Assembly (NCBI GenBank): GCA_000621405.1 | Contig: JHYK01000024.1 | Coordinates: forward strand, 1 to 43,721 | Length of the DNA: 43,721 bases | Direction of reading: 5' to 3' | From: Lachnospiraceae bacterium AC3007 | Lineage (GTDB): Bacteria > Bacillota > Clostridia > Lachnospirales > Lachnospiraceae | Shown: piece by piece, positions 38,468-43,721 of the stretch | Layout of the letters: every line of letters starts with the position of its first letter | Numbering within the stretch: position 1 is the stretch's first letter | Notes under the pieces: model-generated | Database searches by the model: none | What the model saw: the letters and a program-made list of their open reading frames with translations, nothing else | Told to the model about the DNA's origin: nothing | Position numbers and translations under genes: made by a program

Positions 38468-40066
38468 TTATCCCCACTTGTCGGCCAGCGCATTTATCTG
38501 ATCCGCAAACTTCGCAAGATCCTTGTTGGCCATGTGCTCGTTTTTCTTGATGATGGATATAAGCCTCTGCCCGGCTGCAAGAAGCCTGTCAAATACAGGA
38601 TTGCCTGTACGCTTCTCGACCTTGGCCTTCCTGATGCCCTCGGCCTTATGCACGAATTCGCCCGTTGCAAGATCATACACCGTTCCGGAATACGGCGCGT
38701 AGGCATCAAGCCCCAGCTCTTCATTAAGAGTCTTTGCAAAGGTCTCCGTTACGGTATCCTCGCCGTGTACTACAAACACCTTGGACGGCTTGACCTTAAA
38801 TCCCTGCATCCAGTCTATGAGTCCGTCCCTGTCGGCATGTCCGGACATTCCCACGAGCTTGACGATCTCGGCTTTTACATCTATCTCTTCACCGAAGAGC
38901 TTCACCTTCTCGGCTCCGTCCACGAGCGCTCTTCCCAGAGTCCCGACAGACTGATATCCGACAAATAAGATCGAGGATTCGCTCCGCCACAGGTTATGCT
39001 TCAGATGATGCCTTATACGGCCCGCGTCGCACATGCCTGATGCAGAAATAATAACCTTCGGCTCGTCGATGTCATTTATTTCCCGCGACTCATCTGTCGT
39101 GATCGCAAGACGCAGCCCCGGGAAGTCCAGAGGGTTGATGCCCTTGCGGACAAATTCCTGGGCATCTTCGTCAAAGCAGTCGCGGCCGTTCTTGTGAAAG
39201 ACCTCCGTGGCGTCCACCGCAAGGGGAGAATCCATGAATACCTTGAAGTTCGGAAGAGATTTCACGAGCTTTCTCTCTTTTATTTCCCTGATGAAATACA
39301 GGATCTCCTGAGTGCGGCCCACCGCGAACGAAGGGATCACGACGTTCCCGCCTCGCTGGAAGGTCCTCTCGAGTATCTTCACGAGCTCCGCCACATAATC
39401 CACCTTCTCAGCGGAATGCAGCCTGTCTCCGTACGTGGACTCGATCAGGACATAGTCCGCCTCCTCCACATATTTGGGATCCTTGAGGATAGGCTGGTTT
39501 TTATTTCCGAGATCTCCGGAAAATACTATCTTCTTTGAGACACCGTCTTCAGTGAGCCAGAGTTCCACTGCGGAAGAACCCAGCAGATGTCCGACATCCG
39601 TGAACCTCACGTCGATGCCCTCGGTCACATTGACTCGCTCGCCGTAAGGCACAGGCACGAAGGTGTCTATCGCGCCCACGGCATCCGCCATGTCATACAG
39701 CGGTGTAAATAATGGAATGTCCGTGCTCCTCTTGGCCTTGCGGTTCCTCCACTCAGCCTCAAACATCTGGATATGCGCAGAGTCCCTGAGCATTATGCTC
39801 GCCAGATCCGTTGTGGCGTAGGTCGCATACGTGCTTCCCGAAAAGCCGTTCTTTACGAGCAGCGGGAGCAGTCCCGAATGGTCTATATGCGCATGTGTCA
39901 GGAATACATAGTCTATCTCTGAAGGAGACACCGGAATATCGATATTCTCGAACAGGTCCTTCCCCTGCTCCATACCGTAATCGACGAGGATATGCTTGCC
40001 GCACGCTTCCAGGTAATGACAGCTGCCGGTTACTTCGTGATCCGCCCCAACGAATGTGATCTTCAT
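38468..40066 (-). CDS. MBL-fold beta-CASP ribonuclease-like protein (Ysh1/CPSF-type)
   Basis: A 532-residue metallo-beta-lactamase-fold protein with the beta-CASP insertion, the class that includes RNA-processing nucleases related to CPSF73. The metal site includes LTHAHIDHSGLLPLL, DVGHLLGSSAVEL and VFSGDLGNKNQP. The beta-CASP part has VVIPSFAVGRTQEILYFI, IIISASGMCDAGRIRHHLK and the final VHGEDTVTETFAKTL with its metal-binding His. An RNA-degradation role is expected. I start at 40066, where AAAGGGG precedes the ATG. A C-terminal extension of about 80 residues, ending FADQINALADKWG, follows the last motif. Confidence 0.93.
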   Translation of the reverse strand: MKITFVGADHEVTGSCHYLEACGKHILVDYGMEQGKDLFENIDIPVSPSEIDYVFLTHAHIDHSGLLPLLVKNGFSGSTYATYATTDLASIMLRDSAHIQMFEAEWRNRKAKRSTDIPLFTPLYDMADAVGAIDTFVPVPYGERVNVTEGIDVRFTDVGHLLGSSAVELWLTEDGVSKKIVFSGDLGNKNQPILKDPKYVEEADYVLIESTYGDRLHSAEKVDYVAELVKILERTFQRGGNVVIPSFAVGRTQEILYFIREIKERKLVKSLPNFKVFMDSPLAVDATEVFHKNGRDCFDEDAQEFVRKGINPLDFPGLRLAITTDESREINDIDEPKVIISASGMCDAGRIRHHLKHNLWRSESSILFVGYQSVGTLGRALVDGAEKVKLFGEEIDVKAEIVKLVGMSGHADRDGLIDWMQGFKVKPSKVFVVHGEDTVTETFAKTLNEELGLDAYAPYSGTVYDLATGEFVHKAEGIRKAKVEKRTGNPVFDRLLAAGQRLISIIKKNEHMANKDLAKFADQINALADKWG

Positions 40067-40267
40067 AAGTAGACACCCCTTTGCAAAGAAAGGCCGGAGC
40101 CCCTGCCCCAGCCCTTGTTTTGTCTGAAATACAACTTGATTATAAACTAAGCACTCCGCGAAATGCAAGATTGCTATGACCCTGACAGGCATCCCGCCCT
40201 ACGACATTTCTTTTGTATGCCCTCAGCTGCGCCATATGGTTGTATCCACGTCTTGCCCATGCTTGCC

Positions 40268-40705
40268 GGGGTTTGGTTTGTACCCTGGAGACCGATTCTA
40301 TGTGATAAAGATACTTTTATCTCTTGATGACGGCTCAGTTCATGCGAGATTTGTACCCCGGAGACCGCTTCTGTGTGATAAAGATACATTTCTCTCTTGA
40401 TGACGGCTCGGCTCATGCGGGATTTGTACCCTGGAGACCGGTTCTATGTGATCAAGATACATTTCTCTCTTGATGCCGGCTGGGTTCATGCGGGATTTGT
40501 ACCCCGGAGACCGGTTCTATGTGATCAAGATACATTTCTCTCTTGATGACGGCTCGGGTCATGCGGGATTTGTACCCCGGAGACCGGTTCTGTGTGATTA
40601 AGATACAATTGTCTCTTGATGACGGCTCGGTTCATGCGGGATTTGTACCCTGGAGACCATTTCTATGTGATCAAGATACATTTCTCTCTTGATGACGGGT
40701 CTGAA
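40268..40705. repeat. 73-bp tandem repeat array, six copies
   Basis: The string TACCC follows TTTG at 40281, 40354, 40427, 40500, 40573 and 40646, exactly 73 bases apart. Units share GGAGACCG, TTCTATGTGAT, AAGATACA, TCTCTTGATGACGGCTC and TTCATGCGGGATTTG, with a few substitutions each. Most units contain a 7-bp stem ATCAAGA/TCTTGAT. Since 73 is not a multiple of three the array cannot code for a repeat protein. It occupies most of the gap between the nuclease gene and the tRNA operon. Confidence 0.95.
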
Positions 40706-40757
40706 GTCAAGAAAGGAAGCCTGGAGACTGAGTTCACGGGCCGGATGCTGTCTCACA

Positions 40758-40786
40758 TTGACAAAAAACCGATTCTCGCTTATGAT
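40758..40786 (+). promoter_or_regulatory. Strong promoter of the tRNA-Gln/tRNA-Lys operon
   Basis: TTGACA (40758-40763) and TATGAT (40781-40786) are 17 bases apart, near the ideal sigma-A sequence, and tRNA-Gln begins about 50 bases downstream. Confidence 0.85.
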
Positions 40787-40838
40787 TTGTAGGCGCATCA
40801 GGATTGCGCTGCTGAACAGCATAGCTGAATTCTGACTT

Positions 40839-40910
40839 AGGGCTATAGCCAAGCGGTAAGGCACAGCACTTTGACTGCTGCATTCGCTGGTCCGAATCCA
40901 GCTAGCCCTG
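40839..40910 (+). tRNA. tRNA-Gln (TTG anticodon)
   Basis: A complete cloverleaf: acceptor AGGGCTA with TAGCCCT, D-arm GCC/GGC, anticodon arm CAGCA-CTTTGAC-TGCTG with anticodon TTG, and T-arm GCTGG-TCCGAAT-CCAGC. The T-loop has TCC in place of TTC. CCA is not encoded. The tRNA-Lys gene follows after five bases in the same operon. Confidence 0.95.
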
Positions 40911-40915
40911 CGGAT

Positions 40916-40988
40916 GTGACACTAGCTCAGTCGGTAGAGCACCTGACTTTTAATCAGGTTGTCGGGGGTTCGATTCCCCCGTGTCACA
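40916..40988 (+). tRNA. tRNA-Lys (TTT anticodon)
   Basis: Acceptor GTGACAC with GTGTCAC, D-arm GCTC/GAGC, anticodon arm CCTGA-CTTTTAA-TCAGG with anticodon TTT, and T-arm GGGGG-TTCGATT-CCCCC. CCA is not encoded. A terminator follows two bases later. Confidence 0.97.
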
Positions 40989-40989
40989 T

Positions 40990-41020
40990 TGTCCCCGGTC
41001 GATCACGGGGACATTTTTTT
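40990..41020 (+). terminator. Rho-independent terminator of the tRNA operon
   Basis: TGTCCCCG (40990-40997) and CGGGGACA (41006-41013) form an 8-bp GC-rich stem followed by seven T residues. Confidence 0.92.
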
Positions 41021-41029
41021 CCTATTTTA

Positions 41030-41272
41030 TTATTCCTTCTGATGAGCGGCAGATAAAAAAGTTACAACAGCACGGCTGTCAGCAGCATTATGATCAACAG
41101 GTACAGATACCATTGCCACAACAAATATGACTGTCTCTGTTGCCGCGGCAGAAAGTCTGATGAAGTAGTCCTGTCTGTATGTGACCTCGGTATCACTGGT
41201 GGCTTCTACAATGCACACGATCCCGGATATAAGCGAAACACCCGACGCGAAGATAGTGCCCCTGAAAGTCAT
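41030..41272 (-). CDS. Doubtful 80-residue hypothetical protein
   Basis: An open frame from an ATG at 41270-41272 gives a small protein with two hydrophobic stretches (GTIFASGVSLISGIVCIVEA and ATETVIFVVAMVSVPV), which could be a tiny membrane protein. I see no ribosome binding site and no family. The overlapping plus-strand frame at 41090-41323 is equally long and also without support, so this call is weak. It fills the gap between the tRNA operon terminator and the intron's 3' exon palindromes. Confidence 0.25.
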   Translation of the reverse strand: MTFRGTIFASGVSLISGIVCIVEATSDTEVTYRQDYFIRLSAAATETVIFVVAMVSVPVDHNAADSRAVVTFLSAAHQKE

Positions 41273-41318
41273 ATAGCGAAGTCTGTCAAAGAGAGGATTG
41301 TTAAAAACAAACCTCGAG

Positions 41319-41378
41319 AATAGATCTCGACGCAGTCGGGATCTGTGCGCTTACGCAGTAAGCGCACGCCGGACGGGA
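41319..41378. repeat. Palindrome pair in the intron's 3' exon, copy of 43359-43418
   Basis: Sixty bases that match 43359-43418 with two mismatches. They contain two back-to-back 23-base palindromes: arms AGATCTCGAC/GTCGGGATCT with loop GCA (41322-41344), and arms GTGCGCTTAC/GTAAGCGCAC with loop GCA (41345-41367). The block continues with CCGGACGGGAA, directly against the intron 3' end. Confidence 0.92.
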
Positions 41379-41379
41379 A

Positions 41380-41414
41380 ATCGAGTAGGAGGCGGCCACG
41401 AGGCCGCCGACCTC
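41380..41414 (-). ncRNA. Group II intron domain VI and 3' splice site
   Basis: The stem GGCGGCC/GGCCGCC with a short loop, followed by CTCCTACTCGAT, fits domain VI with its bulged branch-point A and an AT 3' end. Confidence 0.75.
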
Positions 41415-41452
41415 TCACACCACCGTGCGTACCGTTCGGTACACGGCGGTTC
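41415..41452 (-). ncRNA. Group II intron domain V
   Basis: On the minus strand ACCGCCGTG pairs with CACGGTGGT, a two-base CG bulge follows, and TACC pairs with GGTA around the loop GAAC. This is the domain V layout, the catalytic core of the ribozyme. Confidence 0.85.
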
Positions 41453-41459
41453 AACCAAC

Positions 41460-42791
41460 TTAACAAGTGACACACCTTTCGGTGTAGTAGTCAACCATTG
41501 AGACTAATCCAAAGCGGGTTAGTCTCTCTTTTGTAACAGCCATATTCATGGCGCCACGCTGGCATACAAATGCGATTCTTGCACCACTGTACGCTGTAGA
41601 CCATGCATACTTTCGACTGATACCGAGTTTAATCAAGTTCGCCGCTCTATTCTTCGGCGTTTTCCAGTGCTTCCAGATACACATTCTCAGACGATACCTG
41701 ATATTACTGTCCAGACGCCCGCACAGACCTTTCATGCTTCCGATTCTGAAGTAGTTTACCCACCCTCGGATGAGCTGATTGAGTTTGATCACCTTATAGG
41801 AATTACTCACTCCCCAGCTTCTGCATGTCAGCTTCTTCATCTGTGCCTTGAACTTCGCTACCGCCTTTGGATGAGGTTTGGCTTTGTAGGCTTTGGCAAA
41901 TGAGTCAAAGTAAAATCCAAACCCGAGATACTTGATTCCTTTCGGCTTGTCGACCTTGCTCTTTTCGGCGTTGACTTTCAGTCCAAGCTTCTCCTCGATG
42001 AATCGAGTCACACTCTTCATGACCCTGTCTGCCGCCTGTATGCTTCCGACCATGATGATAAGGTCGTCTGCATATCTGACGAAATCCAGTCCTCTTGCTT
42101 CCATTTCCTTATCCAGTTCGTTGAGCATGATGTTTGCCAACAGCGGCGAGATATTTCCTCCCTGCGGCGTCCCGACTATTGTATCTTCATACTCATCGTC
42201 GATCATTACTCCGCTGACGAGAAACTTCCTCACCACAGAAATGACATCTCCGTCCTTGATTGTTCGTCCGAAGATTGTCATCAGTTTGTCATGGTCTACC
42301 GTGTCAAAGAACTTTGCAAGGTCAATGTCCACAACCCAGTTGTGTCCGTCGTTCATCATTTCTAATGCTTTCAGGACCGCCTGCTGTGCACACCGATTGG
42401 GTCTGAATCCGTAGCTATGGTCGTGGAACTGCTCCTCAAAGATAGGAGTGAGCACCTGTGCCACCGCCTGTTGCACAAAGCGGTCAACTACTGTGGGTAC
42501 TCCAAGGTTCCTTACCCCGCCATCTGGCTTCGGTATCTCCACCCTTCTGACTGGCTGCGGCTTATACTTCCTTGTCCGCAACTGTCCCCTGATGCTTTCG
42601 CCGTTTTCCGAAAGGTATGCACCAAGCTCCTCGACAGTCATGCCGTCTATACCTGCCGCTCCTTTGTTTCTGACGACTTGCAGATACGCCGCGTTGAGAT
42701 TCTCTTTGCTCAATATCTGCTCCATGAGACTACTTGTGTCCATGCGTTGTTTCCTTTCTGCCCCTTTTGCCTTTGCCGCCTTTGAAGTCAT
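41460..42791 (-). CDS. ltrA: Group II intron reverse transcriptase/maturase
   Basis: A 443-residue intron-encoded protein. The RT domain has [71 protein letters not shown] and the catalytic YADD ([12 protein letters not shown]). The maturase (GIIM) domain reads [19 protein letters not shown]. It ends without an HNH endonuclease domain, as usual for class C. It helps the intron fold and splice and copies it into new sites by reverse splicing. The start is either 42791 or the ATG at 42743 ([11 protein letters not shown]), which has AGAAAGGA upstream. All catalytic residues are intact. Confidence 0.96.
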   Translation of the reverse strand: MTSKAAKAKGAERKQRMDTSSLMEQILSKENLNAAYLQVVRNKGAAGIDGMTVEELGAYLSENGESIRGQLRTRKYKPQPVRRVEIPKPDGGVRNLGVPTVVDRFVQQAVAQVLTPIFEEQFHDHSYGFRPNRCAQQAVLKALEMMNDGHNWVVDIDLAKFFDTVDHDKLMTIFGRTIKDGDVISVVRKFLVSGVMIDDEYEDTIVGTPQGGNISPLLANIMLNELDKEMEARGLDFVRYADDLIIMVGSIQAADRVMKSVTRFIEEKLGLKVNAEKSKVDKPKGIKYLGFGFYFDSFAKAYKAKPHPKAVAKFKAQMKKLTCRSWGVSNSYKVIKLNQLIRGWVNYFRIGSMKGLCGRLDSNIRYRLRMCIWKHWKTPKNRAANLIKLGISRKYAWSTAYSGARIAFVCQRGAMNMAVTKERLTRFGLVSMVDYYTERCVTC

Positions 42792-43221
42792 CGACAGACG
42801 TTGCTCCGGCTACGAAGTGGAACGTACTTCAACTGATTGATTGTTCGCCCCTTCGCTCCATCCCCATTACAGGGACTTCTTCACTACTATGGGCTCTGCT
42901 GACTTCTCACAGTTCGTTGTTACTACGGCTAATGAGACCGCCTGTGAGATCTCCACGCTTAAGGTGCGCGCTCTTTCCCCTCATCCACCTGCCACATTTA
43001 CTGGTACTTCCGGCAACTTTTGGACTTCATCGTTTTCGGCCGACTTATCCGTATTTCCCAGCCTTTTATGTGGTTCCTGTTCGTCAGGCCAAGGGTTTGC
43101 CTACAGCTTCCTTCAGATTCCACCTCGCGATGGACACCCTTGCTGTTCAGCTATGTACTTCGTCGTTGCCTACGCGTACTCGGGACTTTCACCCGTTAGA
43201 GCGCGCCCATGGCGCGCAAAC

Positions 43222-43271
43222 CGAAAAAAGACATTCCAATAGGAATGTCTTTTGAGTGACCCGGACGGGAT
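43222..43271 (-). repeat. Duplicated tRNA-Glu 3' end plus terminator (5' exon of the intron)
   Basis: Fifty bases identical to 43420-43469: the last 14 bases of tRNA-Glu and its terminator hairpin (GACATTCC/GGAATGTC with A and T runs). The rest of the tRNA is missing. The group IIC intron begins directly after the T-run. Confidence 0.93.
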
Positions 43272-43275
43272 TTAA

Positions 43276-43407
43276 GCCGCTGTTTTCCAAGCGGCGCTAC
43301 GAGCAACAAGCTTGAGTTTCGGCTTTGACGAAACTCAACGGTTGCGAGTCGAACCTTCAATAGATCTCGACGAAGTCGGGATCTGTGCGCTTACGCAGTA
43401 AGCGCAC
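43276..43407. repeat. Palindrome cluster between the intron and tRNA-Glu
   Basis: Four stems in a row: GCCGCT/AGCGGC with an 8-base loop (43276-43295); TTGAGTTTCG/CGAAACTCAA with a 7-base loop (43312-43338); AGATCTCGAC/GTCGGGATCT with loop GAA (43362-43384); and GTGCGCTTAC/GTAAGCGCAC with loop GCA (43385-43407). The last two touch each other and are repeated at 41322-41367. Confidence 0.92.
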
Positions 43408-43419
43408 TCCGGACGGGAA

Positions 43420-43451
43420 CGAAAAAAGACATTCCAATAGGAATGTCTTTT
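43420..43451 (-). terminator. Rho-independent terminator of tRNA-Glu
   Basis: On the minus strand AAAAGACATTCC and GGAATGTCTTTT pair perfectly around TATT, with six T residues at the end. Confidence 0.92.
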
Positions 43452-43454
43452 GAG

Positions 43455-43526
43455 TGACCCGGACGGGAATTGAACCCGTGTTACCGCCGTGAAAGGGCGA
43501 TGTCTTAACCTCTTGACCACCGGGCC
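43455..43526 (-). tRNA. tRNA-Glu (TTC anticodon)
   Basis: Acceptor GGCCCGG with CCGGGTC, anticodon loop CTTTCAC with anticodon TTC, T-arm ACGGG-TTCAATT-CCCGT. CCA is not encoded. Its terminator begins four bases after its end. Its last 14 bases plus terminator are duplicated at 43222-43271. Confidence 0.96.
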
Positions 43527-43545
43527 GGATGCTTATTATATTTCA

Positions 43546-43625
43546 AAGAATTGCGAAGCAATTCTTCAAGCCCTTTTCAAATTTCGCTTTGCGAAATTTG
43601 CAGAGTTTCGGCTCAGCCGAAACTC
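43546..43625. repeat. Three palindromes between tRNA-Glu and the tRNA-Asn fragment
   Basis: AAGAATTGC/GCAATTCTT with loop GAA (43546-43566), CAAATTTCGC/GCGAAATTTG with loop TTT (43578-43600) and GAGTTTCGGC/GCCGAAACTC with loop TCA (43603-43625). The last ends two bases before the tRNA-Asn 3' end. Confidence 0.95.
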
Positions 43626-43627
43626 CA

Positions 43628-43670
43628 CTCCCCGAGCTGGGCTCGAACCAGCAACCCTTCGGTTAACAGC
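43628..43670 (-). tRNA. tRNA-Asn (GTT anticodon), 3' half only
   Basis: On the minus strand the sequence from GCTGTTAACCGAA to the discriminator base reads as anticodon loop (CTGTTAA), 3' anticodon strand, variable loop, T-arm GCTGG-TTCGAGC-CCAGC and 3' acceptor TCGGGGA. The 5' half that should precede it is replaced by a 26-base palindrome and unrelated sequence up to the window edge. Either the tRNA is broken here or this is a duplicated 3' end. Confidence 0.75.
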
Positions 43671-43672
43671 TG

Positions 43673-43698
43673 CAAAACATGCCCTTTGGCATGTTTTG
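43673..43698. repeat. Palindrome at the anticodon arm of tRNA-Asn
   Basis: CAAAACATGCC and GGCATGTTTTG form a perfect 11-bp stem with loop CTTT. AGC is found on both sides (43668-43670 and 43699-43701), compatible with a 3-base target duplication. Confidence 0.85.
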
Positions 43699-43721
43699 AG
43701 CCGCGCTTATGCTCGCCATGC

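Larger units (their letters stand above)
41380..43221 (-). mobile_element. Group IIC intron
   Basis: A 1842-base retroelement on the minus strand. The 5' end reads GTTTGCGCG after an exon ending CTTTTTTCG; the 3' end reads CTACTCGAT before an exon TTCCCGTCC. Joining the exons gives CTTTTTTCG-TTCCCGTCC, exactly the uninterrupted sequence found at 43410-43428, which fixes both borders. GGGTGAAAGTCCC near the 5' end, a reverse transcriptase ORF, domain V and domain VI are present. It sits directly behind a terminator hairpin, the known target preference of class C introns. It appears complete and possibly mobile. Confidence 0.92.

Noticed and set aside
40268-40705. The regular array could be a CRISPR.
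   Set aside because: The whole 73-base unit repeats with scattered substitutions; there are no unique spacers between constant repeats and no cas genes nearby.
40174-40864. Open frames on the minus strand across the 73-bp array.
   Set aside because: The period is not a multiple of three, so the same DNA is read in all frames in turn; no ribosome binding site or family resemblance.
41460-42791. The reverse transcriptase might belong to a retron or a diversity-generating system.
   Set aside because: It has the maturase GIIM domain, and domains V and VI with exact intron borders surround it, so it is a group II intron protein.
43276-43300. A tRNA-Ser-like anticodon arm (loop containing GGA) fused to the tRNA-Glu fragment.
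   Set aside because: Only one arm fits, with an 8-base loop; no D-arm or acceptor partner is seen.
43359-43469. The duplicated tRNA-Glu 3' end as attL/attR of an integrated element.
   Set aside because: Less than 200 bases separate the copies apart from the intron, and there is no integrase; tandem duplication is simpler.

Overview
The window looks like a chromosomal segment of an anaerobic Firmicute, most likely of the Lachnospiraceae (Butyrivibrio/Roseburia-like). The basis is the Clostridia-type gene order rpmE - DUF1385 - prmC - prfA, the LytTR two-component pair, a LoaP-type NusG paralogue, DUF3791/DUF3990 modules, several ferredoxin-like proteins and a group IIC intron. Species cannot be named from sequence alone.

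Layout. (1) 1-15.1 kb is accessory DNA: a frameshifted IS1182-like transposase, an Rpn-like PD-(D/E)XK protein, a GT87-like membrane protein, an ISL3 transposase, a PBECR4-like toxin candidate with a 57-aa partner, a Rieske oxygenase, an IS3-family element beside IS66 remnants, an AAA-ATPase plus 147-aa protein operon (defence-like), a DUF4258/YgiT toxin-antitoxin pair and an XRE/DUF3791/DUF3990 module with a damaged toxin gene. Three related repeat blocks (X, Y, Z) bracket the AAA and DUF4258 operons; block Z also occurs next to the intact GT87 gene. (2) 15.1-24.4 kb is a cell-surface and signalling region: Wzx-type flippase, a divergent LytTR regulator and GHKL kinase, an acidic lipoprotein gene preceded by three perfectly phased 20-bp repeats, two polytopic membrane proteins, a 28-codon double-glycine-leader peptide and an S41 peptidase lipoprotein. 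(3) 24.4-40.1 kb is mostly core genome on the minus strand: ferredoxin-GNAT fusion, mazEF, loaP, prfA, prmC, a DUF1385 gene, rpmE, ferredoxin, a GT39-like protein, a YigZ-family gene, an SH3 lipoprotein, a polar amino-acid ABC transporter, tyrS, dfrA and a beta-CASP nuclease. (4) 40.1-43.7 kb holds a 73-bp tandem array, tRNA-Gln and tRNA-Lys, a group IIC intron inserted behind a duplicated tRNA-Glu terminator, tRNA-Glu, and the 3' half of a tRNA-Asn, all among many short palindromes.

Two features cut across the window. The first is a dispersed palindromic element with core GGGACGGTTCT (or GGGACGTACC). It occurs as a single core between locus-specific complementary arms or as two opposed cores forming 29-31-bp hairpins, and it usually sits exactly at gene ends, where it supplies stop codons or C-terminal residues. 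One copy is inverted in place relative to its duplicates. The second is a set of near-perfect 23-nt palindromes (10-bp arms, 3-nt loop) with unrelated sequences, crowded around and inside tRNA-derived DNA at the right edge. I regard these, the block-flanked accessory operons and the LytTR/direct-repeat/double-glycine-peptide neighbourhood as the best candidates for undescribed biology.
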